From Mycobacterium sp. DL592 (GTDB lineage: Bacteria; Actinomycetota; Actinomycetes; Mycobacteriales; Mycobacteriaceae), in the NCBI RefSeq assembly GCF_011694515.1, contig NZ_CP050192.1:4169064-4233063 (forward strand): DNA of 64,000 nt. Direction: 5' to 3'. The translations under genes and the position numbers were made by a program. This document shows, in pieces, positions 27,563 through 37,057 of the stretch. The stretch's first letter is position 1; each line of letters starts with the position of its first letter. Under the pieces are notes generated by a model that was not told the origin of the DNA, made no database searches, and saw only the letters and a list, made by a program, of their open reading frames with translations.

Positions 27563-29884
27563 ATGCGGCGACGGGCAGTATTAACGGGCGGTGCCGGGTT
27601 CATCGGCTCTCATCTTGCGGAACGGCTGCTGGATCACGACATTGACGTGATATGCCTAGACAACTTCGTGACTGGGGCGGCCGAGAATGTCGCCCACCTT
27701 CAAGGCCGGGAGGGCTTTCGCCTAGTCAATGTGGACGTTAGTGACTTCATTTCGATCCCCGGGCCAGTTGACTACGTGCTCCATTTCGCTTCTCCGGCTT
27801 CGCCCGTGGACTATGCGGAGTTCCCCATACAAACGTTGAAGGCCGGTTCTTTGGGAACACTCCACACCTTGGGCTTGGCCAAGGAAAAGGGGGCCCGCTT
27901 TCTTCTTGCGTCGACCTCAGAGACCTACGGTGACCCGCTCGTCCATCCTCAGCCCGAAACCTACTGGGGCAACGTCAATCCGGTGGGGCCACGTGCCTGC
28001 TACGACGAGGCGAAGCGCTTCGCCGAAGCGCTTACGACGTCGTACCGGAACGTACACGGCGTCAACACCGCGATCATGCGCATCTTCAACACATATGGGC
28101 CTCGCATGCGTGCGAACGACGGCCGTGCGATCCCAAACTTCGTAACGCAAGCACTGGCCGGTATCCCGATCTCGGTTCACGGCGATGGCAGTCAGACGCG
28201 CTCCGTCTGCTATGTCGATGATCTAGTCGAGGGTGCCCTACGGCTCTTGTTCTCCGACGTTGCGGGTCCGGTCAACGTTGGCAATCCCCATGAGATGACG
28301 ATCTTGCAGTTGGCGGAACTCATCCGGGAGCTCGCCGGAACAGACTCTCCGATTGAGTTCTCTGAGCGCCCCCAGGATGATCCGTCTCAGCGTCGACCAG
28401 ACATCACACTCGCGAGGAGCGAACTGGGTTGGGCTCCTGAGGTTGAAGCCCGCGATGGCCTGCTGCGAACCACTTCTTGGTTTCGCAGCGGCAGTGACCG
28501 CTCATGGCAGCGCACCCCCGTTGGTTCACTTGACGATCGGCCCCAGGAGCAACCGCGCCACAACGTTGCGGTCATCGGTACCGGATACGTCGGCGCGGTC
28601 ACTTCGACATGTTTGGCGTTTCTCGGCCATTCCGTGTGTGGTCTGGACACCAATGCTTCATGCGCTGGTCAGCTCAACGATGGGCAGGCGCCCTTCGTCG
28701 AGCCTGGATTGCAAGACCTTCTCAAGTCGACATTGTCGACCGGACGGCTACGGTTCACCAGCGAACCCAGCGACGCATTGTCCGATGCAGACTTCGTCTT
28801 CCTTTGCGTTGGAACTCCACCGGACGATGGCGGATCGCCGGACCTTTCGCAGCTCGAAAGTGCTATCAGTTCGTTGGCGCCGCATCTTCGCCCAGGTGCC
28901 GTGATCGTCAACAAGTCCACCGTGCCGGTCGGTTCAGGTAACTGGACGCGCACAATCCTGGAAGACGCATTAGAGGGGAGCCGGCAGCTGACGTTCCACG
29001 TCGTCTCCAACCCGGAGTTCCTTCGGGAGGGATCTGCTATCGATGACTTCCTCTACCCCGATCGCATCGTGCTGGGCGGTGCCGACGAGGACGTCAGTTG
29101 CGTAGCCGAGCTCTACCAACCGGTGCTGAATCAATCGTTCGCCGGCGGTCGACGGGGTATTCAGCCAGCGCTGATCACAACGGAATTGGCGTCCGCCGAG
29201 ATGATCAAGTACGCCGCGAATGCGTTTCTGGCGACGAAGATCAGTTTTGCGAACGAGATGGCCCAGCTGTGTGAGCTGCTCGGTGCCGACGTCCGAGAAG
29301 TGCTTCCCGCCATCGGTGCCGACCACCGCGTTGGAAGTGCGTTCCTCAATCCTGGTGTCGGGTGGGGGGGGTCGTGCTTCGGTAAGGACGTCGCCGCGCT
29401 GATCTCATCCGGCCAGGAATACGGCTACACGCCAACGATGTTGCAAGCAACCGTTGCTATCAACAAAGCGCAACGAGCCAGCGTCGTGCGAAAGCTTCAG
29501 CGGGAGCTTCACGTGTTGAAAGGCCGCCGAGTCGCGTTACTCGGCTTGACCTTCAAGCCCGGAACAGACGATCTGCGTGACTCGCCAGCCCTCGATATAG
29601 CTCGGCGGCTACTTGCCGCAGGCGTGACAGTCTCCGCCTTCGACCCAGTCCTGAAGGAACTTCCGGTCGAGTTCGGCGCGGTGCGACTAGCACACGATGT
29701 TTATGATGCCGCCGACAGAGTGGACGCTGTTGTCGTTACCACCGAATGGCCGGATTTCCGCCAGATTGACCCTGCCGAGTTGCGCCGTGCCATGCGAGGC
29801 ACTGTGGTTGTCGACGGCCGAAATTGTCTGCCGGAAGCACACTTTGCCGAGTCAGGCCTGCGACTGATCGGATTCGGCTGGTGA
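27563..29884 (+). CDS. UDP-glucuronate decarboxylase fused to UDP-glucose 6-dehydrogenase
   Basis: A 773-residue fusion. Residues 1 to about 320 are a UDP-xylose synthase (UXS): [36 protein letters not shown], catalytic YxxxK in CYDEAKR (Tyr147, Lys151), NTYGPRM and [16 protein letters not shown] short linker (near 321-331) leads to a complete UDP-glucose dehydrogenase: [45 protein letters not shown], catalytic Cys605 in GGSCFGKD, and [18 protein letters not shown]. The protein should convert UDP-glucose to UDP-glucuronate and on to UDP-xylose with two NAD-linked steps. GGGGG at 27553-27557 precedes the ATG at 27563; an earlier ATG at 27536 has no ribosome site. Separate genes are the usual arrangement. 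Confidence 0.93.
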   Translation: MRRRAVLTGGAGFIGSHLAERLLDHDIDVICLDNFVTGAAENVAHLQGREGFRLVNVDVSDFISIPGPVDYVLHFASPASPVDYAEFPIQTLKAGSLGTLHTLGLAKEKGARFLLASTSETYGDPLVHPQPETYWGNVNPVGPRACYDEAKRFAEALTTSYRNVHGVNTAIMRIFNTYGPRMRANDGRAIPNFVTQALAGIPISVHGDGSQTRSVCYVDDLVEGALRLLFSDVAGPVNVGNPHEMTILQLAELIRELAGTDSPIEFSERPQDDPSQRRPDITLARSELGWAPEVEARDGLLRTTSWFRSGSDRSWQRTPVGSLDDRPQEQPRHNVAVIGTGYVGAVTSTCLAFLGHSVCGLDTNASCAGQLNDGQAPFVEPGLQDLLKSTLSTGRLRFTSEPSDALSDADFVFLCVGTPPDDGGSPDLSQLESAISSLAPHLRPGAVIVNKSTVPVGSGNWTRTILEDALEGSRQLTFHVVSNPEFLREGSAIDDFLYPDRIVLGGADEDVSCVAELYQPVLNQSFAGGRRGIQPALITTELASAEMIKYAANAFLATKISFANEMAQLCELLGADVREVLPAIGADHRVGSAFLNPGVGWGGSCFGKDVAALISSGQEYGYTPTMLQATVAINKAQRASVVRKLQRELHVLKGRRVALLGLTFKPGTDDLRDSPALDIARRLLAAGVTVSAFDPVLKELPVEFGAVRLAHDVYDAADRVDAVVVTTEWPDFRQIDPAELRRAMRGTVVVDGRNCLPEAHFAESGLRLIGFGW

Positions 29885-29914
29885 CGCCACGCCACTGCAT
29901 CGCAAGGAGTCAAT

Positions 29915-31381
29915 GTGACTATTGACATACCCCGCAAGCGACTCTCCGTTCGCAAATCCGACCTGCGCGCGGCGTTGGATTCCCCGGTGGAGATTGGTGG
30001 TACAGCGCGGGCACGGCAACTCGGCCTGCAACATCGCTATCTCCTGGAGATATCAGATCTGATCACGCTGACAGCCTGCGCTACCCTTGGTGCGCTGGCA
30101 CTCAGCCACATCAGCGCGGAGCGCGCCGGCCATCTCGGCATCCGCGACATAGCGGTCGCGACCACAGCAATGGCGGTCGCACTGCACCTTCACGGGCTGT
30201 ACCGTCGACCCGCCTCGCGTCTGAGGCCGAGCGAGTGGTGGCGGCCCATGGTGGTCGCTCGGTGCCTGCCGACCGCCGCCCTGCTCGCACTCGGAGCTGA
30301 CACCTTCATCGGCGGCGGCGGAAGAATGCTCACGCTGACAGCTGCCGTGGCCATGACACTTCCTGCCATCGTCTTGGTGCCGTTCGGACGGCGACTGGTC
30401 GTCCGACTGTTCGATCCCACCGTGAGCCGAATCTTGGTGATTGGGACTGGACCGAGTTCGGTTCGATTGACATCGAGGCTGCAGCGGTGCCCCGATACTC
30501 TGGTGGTCGGCCACGTCGATGACAATCCGACTCCCGGAACGCTTGTCCTTGGCAGCCTTTCCGACCTTCCCGCCGTCTGCAAGGCTTATCAGGTTGATCG
30601 GGTCATCATTGGCTTTCCGAGAGCTGATGACGCCTCCGTGCTCGAGGCCCTGCGCCACCTTGAGGGACAAGTGCCGGTTTCTGAGATTCCACGCTATTTC
30701 GAGCTGCACAACTGGCGAAGCGAGGCCGAGGAGTTACATGGCCTAACTCTGGTGCACTTGCCTACTGCCTCACTGGGACCAGTCGCACGAGTCTCGAAGC
30801 GGATCATCGACGTGACGCTCGCGACGTGTGCACTCATGTTCGCCAGTCCGGTGCTGCTTATCGTCGCCGTCGCGATCAAGCTCGACAGCAGCGGGCCGGT
30901 GTTCTTTCGCCAAGAACGAATTGGCCAGGCCGGCAAACCCTTCCAAATCTTCAAGTTTCGCTCTATGACTGCTGACGCGTGGGAGCAACGCGACATCATT
31001 GCACAACTCAATGAGGTGGATGGTCCTCTGTTCAAGATGCAGAACGATCCAAGAGTCACCAGGGTCGGCGCCTTCATCCGCAAGACCAGCATCGACGAAC
31101 TGCCTCAATTGATCAATGTGGTCCGAGGCGAGATGTCGCTGGTCGGCCCTCGCCCACTGCCGACCGAGGAGTCCGAGCACATCGATGGTGCAGCGCTGGC
31201 ACGCCTGGACGTAAAGCCTGGCATAACCGGCCTTTGGCAGGTCTGCGGTCGGAGCGAGTTGACGTACGCCGACCTCCAGCACCTTGATTCGGTCTACGTC
31301 CGGTCGTGGTCGCTGATGTGGGACATGCGAATTCTGATACAAACGCCGCGGATAGTACTTGGACGCAACGGTGCCTACTGA
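29915..31381 (+). CDS. polyprenyl-phosphate sugar-1-phosphate transferase, copy 1
   Basis: A 488-residue WcaJ/WbaP-type initiating enzyme that transfers a hexose-1-phosphate to the lipid carrier. There are four N-terminal hydrophobic segments (about 50-160), a Rossmann-like middle region (ILVIGTGPSSVRL, CKAYQVDRVIIGFP), one membrane segment (near 300-325) and the C-terminal bacterial sugar-transferase domain. That domain has FFRQERIGQAGKPFQIFKFRSM, RKTSIDELPQLINVVRGEMS, LVGPRPLP and KPGITGLWQVCGRSEL. A strong AAGGAGT site precedes the GTG at 29915. It is cotranscribed with the UXS-UGD gene 31 bases upstream and the phosphatase downstream. A second copy is at 54766. Confidence 0.92.
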   Translation: MTIDIPRKRLSVRKSDLRAALDSPVEIGGTARARQLGLQHRYLLEISDLITLTACATLGALALSHISAERAGHLGIRDIAVATTAMAVALHLHGLYRRPASRLRPSEWWRPMVVARCLPTAALLALGADTFIGGGGRMLTLTAAVAMTLPAIVLVPFGRRLVVRLFDPTVSRILVIGTGPSSVRLTSRLQRCPDTLVVGHVDDNPTPGTLVLGSLSDLPAVCKAYQVDRVIIGFPRADDASVLEALRHLEGQVPVSEIPRYFELHNWRSEAEELHGLTLVHLPTASLGPVARVSKRIIDVTLATCALMFASPVLLIVAVAIKLDSSGPVFFRQERIGQAGKPFQIFKFRSMTADAWEQRDIIAQLNEVDGPLFKMQNDPRVTRVGAFIRKTSIDELPQLINVVRGEMSLVGPRPLPTEESEHIDGAALARLDVKPGITGLWQVCGRSELTYADLQHLDSVYVRSWSLMWDMRILIQTPRIVLGRNGAY

Positions 31382-31420
31382 CAAACTATCCCCTGACAGG
31401 TGAGTTGAGACCCCCGCGGC

Positions 31421-31966
31421 TTGCGCCGCCAGCGGAGCAAGGAGGACATTCTGAGAGTTCTGTTTGTCTGCACGGGAAACATCTGTCGGTCGCCTATGGC
31501 GGAACGGTATACAGCTGCCTACGCCAGGCAGCATCAACTCTCCCACCTCCTAGCATCTAGTGCCGGTACCCATGCGGTAGTCGCACATCCGATGCATCAC
31601 GAGGCAGCAGCGGTGCTTGCCGAAATCGGTGGCGACGCATCAGAATTCGCTGCGCGACAGCTGAATTCGAGAATCGCGTCAGACGCCGACCTCATTCTCA
31701 CCATGACGATGGCGCAGCGAGACATGGTATTGGAACTCGCCCCACGCCAACTCCGTAGGACATTTTCGCTGGGCGAAGCCTCTCGACTTGCATCAGAGGG
31801 CGGGGGCATTAGTGTCACCGACCTCGCAGATCTCCGTCCGCGCCTTCAATCGTCCGAGCTTGTGGACGTCCCCGACCCTATCGGCCAGAGCCCGGAATTC
31901 TTCGCGATGGTTGGCTTCCAGATCGCAGCCCTGCTGACACCGATCCTTGAATTGTGCAGACAGTAA
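31421..31966 (+). CDS. low-molecular-weight protein tyrosine phosphatase (Wzb-like)
   Basis: A protein of about 171-181 residues. The active-site loop is VCTGNICRSPMAERY (C(x)5R with Cys17 in the long form), and the general acid is in VDVPDPIGQSPEFF. It should dephosphorylate the tyrosine tails of the two Wzz-kinases, which cycles chain-length control. The start is unusual. The only standard codon, TTG at 31421, sits in the loop of a GCGGC/GCCGC hairpin (31416-31429). A perfect AAGGAGG (31439-31445) instead places initiation at CTG 31451 or ATT 31448, giving MRVLFVC, the family N-terminus. The coordinates give the longest form. Confidence 0.9.
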   Translation: MRRQRSKEDILRVLFVCTGNICRSPMAERYTAAYARQHQLSHLLASSAGTHAVVAHPMHHEAAAVLAEIGGDASEFAARQLNSRIASDADLILTMTMAQRDMVLELAPRQLRRTFSLGEASRLASEGGGISVTDLADLRPRLQSSELVDVPDPIGQSPEFFAMVGFQIAALLTPILELCRQ

Positions 31967-31986
31967 CTCCGAGCGTATTGCCAAAG

Positions 31987-32005
31987 CGGCCATATCTGCT
32001 GGCCG
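31987..32005. terminator. hairpin between convergent genes
   Basis: CGGCCA (31987-31992) and TGGCCG (32000-32005) form a 6-bp stem with a 7-base loop between the ends of the phosphatase gene (+) and the small secreted protein gene (-). It could act in both directions. There is no T-run. Confidence 0.4.
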
Positions 32006-32021
32006 ACAACGAGTCCCAGGA

Positions 32022-32528
32022 CTACGCCTTACTAGCTAAATAGTTCTCGAACTCAGCGGAGCAGCCACCGTATGCGTCACACTCCTGCTGGCACCATTGC
32101 GCAGTTTTCTTATCAGCACCGCATGCGTCGAAGTTTCCTTTGTTCCAGTACTCGATGTAACCCTCGATCTTCTTGGCCTGTGAACCATCAGCGGTGGCCG
32201 CTGAATTGCCGGGCTTGCCTGGGGAGGCGATCCGCTGATTGCAGTTCAGTTCAAACAGCCACCTTGAGCCGTGAGCGGCCCGCCCTTGGGAATTCAGCGT
32301 AATTGACGGGTACGCGTTGGTGACCACACAGTCATTGGTGGGCAGCTGACTACCAATGATCGTCGCAATCATCGGCGTCCCGCCGTTGCTCTTGACGGAT
32401 TCGGAAGCCTTTGCATAAGTCTCGCCATAGAACGGCGGCGCCCCATTGGCAGCGCCCGCACCGAGCATCAGCACTAGGATCGGTGCACTCGCGAGAGTCC
32501 CGAGACATGCTGCAACGAATCTCTTCAC
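32022..32528 (-). CDS. small secreted protein, mycobacterial-type hypothetical
   Basis: A 168-residue protein with a signal peptide (about 1-32, MKRFVAACLGTLASAPILVLML...GAANGAP). The mature part has NDCVVTNAYPS, LNCNQRIASPGKPGNSAA and a Cys-rich end (ACG...WCQQECDAYGGCSAEF). Six cysteines in total suggest disulfides. The LNCN(x)nASxGKPGNS pattern is one I recognise from many mycobacterial secreted hypothetical proteins; none has a known role. A GTG at 32528 has GGGGG at 32534-32538. Nearby ATG at 32540 is an alternative. It faces the phosphatase end and is divergent from the EEP gene. Confidence 0.8.
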   Translation of the reverse strand: MKRFVAACLGTLASAPILVLMLGAGAANGAPPFYGETYAKASESVKSNGGTPMIATIIGSQLPTNDCVVTNAYPSITLNSQGRAAHGSRWLFELNCNQRIASPGKPGNSAATADGSQAKKIEGYIEYWNKGNFDACGADKKTAQWCQQECDAYGGCSAEFENYLASKA

Positions 32529-32876
32529 GTTCTCCCCCATCGAACGGCACGCCACCCCAACGGACATGCAAACCAGCCCCTAAACCATATCGCTCGTTCG
32601 AGGCTCCGGTGACGAAATCTGTGACGCGACCGAAGCGTTCTTCGATAGGACTGGAACTGGCCCAATCTCCATCAATCACCGACGTCGTCTCCCCAGTCGA
32701 ACGGTGATTGCGACGCAATTTGACCGTTCAACGATCAGCCAAACAACTTCTCTCCCAAGCATCCCTGCACCTGCTCCGATTGCTTGAACCGGGACGCTTT
32801 AGACCGGCGTCCATCAATCCCCACACTGATAGCCTGCGTTCGAATCGTGGGGCGCCGTAGGGGGAGGGCTGCATAC
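32529..32876. other. 348-base divergent intergenic region
   Basis: This lies between the small secreted protein (-) and the EEP-family gene (+) and should contain promoters for both. No gene or clear repeat was seen, apart from the G-run at 32860-32864 before the + start. Confidence 0.5.
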
Positions 32877-33860
32877 GTGTACAAGACGATCCGTGTGGTG
32901 GTTCTGTCAACAGTGTCGATTTCGGCTCTCGGATTCGCCCTTCTCGCCCTGGCGGCGCGAACGCAACCGATAAAGACAGTCGCGGATCTGGTCCTCGCTG
33001 TGGGGTCGCCTTACGTCACGCTCGTTGCCCTGTTGGGGCTGTGCCTTGCTGCTTCCTGCCGTCGAGTGGCACTCTCGATCGCCGCCGTGGGCGTCCTCGT
33101 CGCCACCCTCGCTGTCCAGGTGTCGTGGTACTACCTTGGCCGGCCCGTGACGATCGGCGAGCACGTCTCCCTGCGGGTGCTGTCTTCGAACCTTCGCTAC
33201 GGACAGGCCGACCCTTCATTCCTCGTTGGCCTGGCCAAGGACGGCGCCGATGTGATCACCCTCTCCGAGTTGACTCCAGAAGCCGTGCAACGCTTTCAGC
33301 AAGCCGGAATCGACAAGACCTTCCCCTACTCTCAACTCATCCCCTCGGCTGGCGCCGGGGGAATCGGCATGTGGAGTCGGTATCCGCTTACCTCCTTGTC
33401 GGCACCGCGGCACCGCGGCGTGACGATTCCTGTAGCGCGGCTGCAGATTCCCGGGTTAGCGACAGAACCACTACTGGCGAGTGTGCACGTCACATCGCCG
33501 GTCGCCGAAGAACATAACACCGTCGCAGAGTGGCGCAGCGGAATGGCAAGCGCCAAAGCACAATTAGCGAACTTTGCGGACAGTGCTGGATTCGGTGCGG
33601 TCATCGTGGGTGGCGACTACAACAGCACTCCCGACATGCTGCAGTTCCGGGAACTGCTGACTGACGGCTACCGCGATGCTGTGGAGCAGCTCGGCGCCGG
33701 CTTCGCTCCGACCTTCCCGTCCAACAGGTGGTATCCACCTCTGATCACCATCGACCACATTTTGACCCACAACGCCGCTGCTTCGTCGATCCGTACTGTC
33801 GAAGTGCCGGGCTCCGACCACCGCGCATTGCTGGCAACCATCGAATTGCCCACCGGCTAG
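32877..33860 (+). CDS. membrane-anchored endonuclease/exonuclease/phosphatase-family protein
   Basis: A 327-residue protein with three N-terminal membrane segments (about 6-100) and an extracytoplasmic EEP domain. The domain has LRVLSSNLRYGQADPSFL, DGADVITLSELTPE, GGDYNSTPDMLQFRELL, and the catalytic end TIDHILTH...GSDHRALLATI, with D-H pairs for the metal and the histidine. The placement suggests a phosphodiesterase for a lipid- or sugar-linked phosphate, not DNA. The GTG at 32877 follows GGGGGAGGG (32860-32868). A longer start at 32784 is possible. Substrate unknown. Confidence 0.82.
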   Translation: MYKTIRVVVLSTVSISALGFALLALAARTQPIKTVADLVLAVGSPYVTLVALLGLCLAASCRRVALSIAAVGVLVATLAVQVSWYYLGRPVTIGEHVSLRVLSSNLRYGQADPSFLVGLAKDGADVITLSELTPEAVQRFQQAGIDKTFPYSQLIPSAGAGGIGMWSRYPLTSLSAPRHRGVTIPVARLQIPGLATEPLLASVHVTSPVAEEHNTVAEWRSGMASAKAQLANFADSAGFGAVIVGGDYNSTPDMLQFRELLTDGYRDAVEQLGAGFAPTFPSNRWYPPLITIDHILTHNAAASSIRTVEVPGSDHRALLATIELPTG

Positions 33861-34487
33861 TTCTACAACCGACTGAGGTCGTTGACAGTCTGGGCTCCTT
33901 GGAAGGAGCTGTATGGCTGAGCGCGTGTGGAGCGAGAAGGACCTAAGCCGGCGTCGATCACCCATGCGGGCCTGCGGTGGGCGATCCGGAACAGTCGCGC
34001 GCCCACATCACCGGCACAGTCCGCAGCATCGGCGATGACACCACCGTTGCCGACGCCCTCCGGCAGCCCCCCACTTCCACTGCTCCCGCCGCGGATCGGC
34101 AGGCCACCGGATGCTCACCTATTCGCAGCACTTCCACAGATGTCTCGCAGCAACCGCTACCGATGTTGGTACACCCAGATTCCGGACCCAGAGCACTGCT
34201 GAGTGCACGCGATTGGAATCCTCGCTATCGAAGCTGAGGGCCCGATCGAGCCCGGGAGCACGCCCTCTCGCGCTAAACACGTGGGCCAGCAAATTAATGC
34301 GCAAGAACGGCGATCCAAATTCCGTTGCTGGGTAGCAGAGAATTTACAAACTTTGCGCATGAAAGTAGGTATTTGCGTTTGACAGCACCATCACCTTCTG
34401 ACACGATCTCACCAGCTCAAGCCCTTATCCAGCAGGTTTCCGTCCACGAGTATCGACGGCTTCACGGCCGACAATTGGGGGTCCCAA
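33861..34487. other. 627-base intergenic region before module copy 2
   Basis: It holds a small hairpin right after the EEP gene, GCTCCT (33894-33899) and AGGAGC (33904-33909), and TTGACA at 34380-34385, 108 bases before the small secreted protein gene. Copy 1 also has TTGACAGC (8088-8095) upstream of its start. The several 60-90 codon frames in this gap show no family features. Just before the start, TTGGG-GGT-CCCAA forms a hairpin that covers the G-run. Confidence 0.45.
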
Positions 34488-34931
34488 ATGACTACTGCAG
34501 GCGCAACCAATTTCGCTACCAAGTTCCAGGTGGGTACTGCGGCACTGGTGCTCGCCACCGCTGCCGTGATCACGCCTACGGCAGCTCACGCGGCAGGAAT
34601 CGGCAATTCGGTGTCGGGAGCTGTCAACTCGGTCGTGATTCCCACTGCTGCGGCGTCCGCCACGACCACTTGCAACCCGGGAGACGTGGGCTGCTATCTC
34701 GTTGAATCAGTCGTCTCCGGAGTGCAAACCCTGGTACGCGGAACGGTGACCTTCATCGGAAATGTCGCCTACGTCCTCGTGGACGGCACCGCTCAGCTCT
34801 TGAAGCTGGTGTCCAAAGTCGTCGGCGGTCCCATCGGTGAATTCTTCAGCAACGTGAGCGACGGGGTCAGCGCCTTCGGCACCTCCATCGCCCTGACGTT
34901 CCATGCCGGCCCCTACCAGACTGGCGCGTAG
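34488..34931 (+). CDS. small secreted protein, module copy 2 (unnamed family)
   Basis: A 147-residue paralogue of the protein at 8155. A signal peptide (about 1-36) ends near AAHAAG. The mature part has a Ser/Thr/Ala-rich segment, a Cys pair six residues apart (TTCNPGDVGC), the apolar stretch TLVRGTVTFIGNVAYVLVDG, then LLKLVSKVVGGPIGEFFSNV and the invariant end HAGPYQTGA. It lacks about 16 residues of the first copy between the signal peptide and the Cys pair. The ATG at 34488 has GGGGG at 34477-34481. The conserved apolar helices and terminal GPYxTGA argue for a partner of the DUF4012 protein encoded next; function unknown. Confidence 0.82.
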   Translation: MTTAGATNFATKFQVGTAALVLATAAVITPTAAHAAGIGNSVSGAVNSVVIPTAAASATTTCNPGDVGCYLVESVVSGVQTLVRGTVTFIGNVAYVLVDGTAQLLKLVSKVVGGPIGEFFSNVSDGVSAFGTSIALTFHAGPYQTGA

Positions 34932-35067
34932 CTCAATCTCAACGGAATCACTCGTCAGTTGGCGCCGCCCGCGCCCGCTGGAGATTCGGTTCTTCAGAGT
35001 CAGCTATCGCGACTGCTGTCTGCTGTCGTCTAACGCAGACCGCACTGGAGCACGGGGAATGTACTGA

Positions 35068-36909
35068 GTGGGTCTCTTTTCACGGCATCGGTCCAGTGGC
35101 GACTCGAACGATAGCTCCACGACTTCGCCCGACACCGATGAGCGCCCCTGGTTCAGGAGCGGCAGGGTTGCGTGGTCAGGCCTTGGGATTCTTGTCCTGC
35201 TCATCGCGTTCGGCTGCTGGCTCGGTTTCCAAGCGCAAGCAGCCAAGGCCCACCTCGACCAGGCGCGCAGCACTGCCCAGCAGAGCAAAGATGCACTGCT
35301 GCAGGGTGATACGGCTGACGCGACACGGTTTGCCGCTGATGCGCAGACGCAAGCACAGGCTGCCCGGGATGCGGCCCACTCCCTGCCCTGGAACATCGCT
35401 TCCGCAGTGCCGTGGCTGGGCGGCCCTTTCAAGACCGGCCAACAGATAACCGATGTGGTGCTGGGGCTGGCGGCTGACGTTCTGAAACCCACCGCAGATG
35501 CCGGCACCAGCGTCGCGCCGAAGCAACTGCTTGCGAACGGCCGACTCGACGTACAGTCACTTCGCAAGGAAGCGCCGATTCTGGCCAAGATCGCTGCGAG
35601 CGCAGCGCGGCTTAACGCTGAGGCAGAAGCGATTTCGGATCCGCATTATGTTTCGGCGCTCGGTGAGGCCCGAACGAAACTTCAAGCGCAGACTGCCGAT
35701 ATCTCCCAGCTGGTGGGCAACGCCGCTGTCGCCGCGCGTGTAGCGCCGGCACTCATGGGTGCCGACGGCCCCCGCACTTACTTCATGGGATTCCAGACCA
35801 ATGCCGAGGCCCGAGGCACCGGAGGGCTCCTCGGCGGGTTTGGAATTCTGCGATTCGACAATGGCAAGCCCGCAGTGGACACGCTGGGCCGCAATACCGA
35901 GCTTGATAAGCCCTTCACGCCGATGTCTCTTGGCCCAGACTTCGACCAGCAGTACGGGTTCACCCATCCAACTACGGATTTCCGTAACAGCAACCAGAGT
36001 TCCCATTTCCCATATGCGGCCCAGATCTGGCAGTCGATGTGGGAACAACAGTCGGGAATGAAGGTCGATGGTGTTGTCGCCATCGACCCCATCGCACTCA
36101 GCTATATCCTCGGGGCCACCGGACCTGTCGTGATGCCGGACGGCGAGACGGTAGCGGACAACAACGTCGTCGAGTTGACTGAGTCGACCGTCTACACCCG
36201 CTTTCCCACAGATCAATCCGCGCGTAAGCAGTATCTGCAGGAGGTTGCTTCCGCGGTGGTCAAGAAGATCGGCGCGCCGGTGCAGTCCGCGCGCAAGTTG
36301 TTCGACGCCTTAGGCCGTGCGATCGGCGAGCGGCGAATCTCGGTCTGGAGTTCGTCACCTGCCGACCAGAAGCTGCTTGAAGAGACTCCTCTGGCTCATG
36401 TGGTTCCAGATGATCCGGCGCCCTACGCGGAGGTCGTCATCAATAATCTCGGCGGCAACAAGATGGACTATTACTTGGATCGACAGATCGAGTATGTCGC
36501 TGACGGTTGCGATGGAGATACGCGGATGTCGACTGTCACGGTCCGGTTGACCAATACACTCCCGGATGCATCTGGACTGCCGGATTACGTCGCAGGGAAG
36601 TTGGGCTTCTTTCCCGCTCTCGCAGAGAACATCCCGAGGGGCGCGATGCTCAGCTCGGTACGCCTGCTCGCAACCAAGGACGCGCAGGTAATCAGTGTTG
36701 TCGTCAACGGCAAGAGGGTTCGTGTCTTCGGCGCCAAGGAGCGCGGACACCCCAGCTTTGAGAGTCAAGTGGCCATCGCACCCGGAAAGACTGCGGAGAT
36801 CACTTTCCGGCTCTCCGAACCCACAGCCGCTGGGGCGCCACGCGTACCAGTTCAACCGTTGCGCGACACCGTTATCCCGGAAGTCACGGTGCCGCAATGC
36901 TCAAAGTGA
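35068..36909 (+). CDS. DUF4012 membrane protein, module copy 2
   Basis: A 613-residue protein, very similar to the one at 8769. It has an N-terminal cytoplasmic tail rich in Ser/Asp, one membrane helix (about 32-52), an Ala/Gln-rich heptad stretch, and a long extracellular domain. Conserved blocks are GPRTYFMGFQTNAEARGTGG, NSNQSSHFPYAAQIWQSMWE, VDGVVAIDPIALSYILGATG and GGNKMDYYLDRQIEY. Conservation of the whole extracellular domain in both copies suggests it binds or acts on something common, such as the lipid carrier or the wall acceptor. GTG start at 35068 with GGGG upstream. Confidence 0.85.
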   Translation: MGLFSRHRSSGDSNDSSTTSPDTDERPWFRSGRVAWSGLGILVLLIAFGCWLGFQAQAAKAHLDQARSTAQQSKDALLQGDTADATRFAADAQTQAQAARDAAHSLPWNIASAVPWLGGPFKTGQQITDVVLGLAADVLKPTADAGTSVAPKQLLANGRLDVQSLRKEAPILAKIAASAARLNAEAEAISDPHYVSALGEARTKLQAQTADISQLVGNAAVAARVAPALMGADGPRTYFMGFQTNAEARGTGGLLGGFGILRFDNGKPAVDTLGRNTELDKPFTPMSLGPDFDQQYGFTHPTTDFRNSNQSSHFPYAAQIWQSMWEQQSGMKVDGVVAIDPIALSYILGATGPVVMPDGETVADNNVVELTESTVYTRFPTDQSARKQYLQEVASAVVKKIGAPVQSARKLFDALGRAIGERRISVWSSSPADQKLLEETPLAHVVPDDPAPYAEVVINNLGGNKMDYYLDRQIEYVADGCDGDTRMSTVTVRLTNTLPDASGLPDYVAGKLGFFPALAENIPRGAMLSSVRLLATKDAQVISVVVNGKRVRVFGAKERGHPSFESQVAIAPGKTAEITFRLSEPTAAGAPRVPVQPLRDTVIPEVTVPQCSK

Positions 36910-37057
36910 TTCTCCATCGCCGCCCGGGACAAGTTCGTCGGATGCAGCCTGCGGATAGTGCAGGTAACAGCTGTGCAATGTTCAATTTGAGGTCCAGCGC
37001 CTACTCAGGTAGGTCAGCCGCCGGGGACGCAAGTCCGCCTATGGGAAGGGGAACGCA

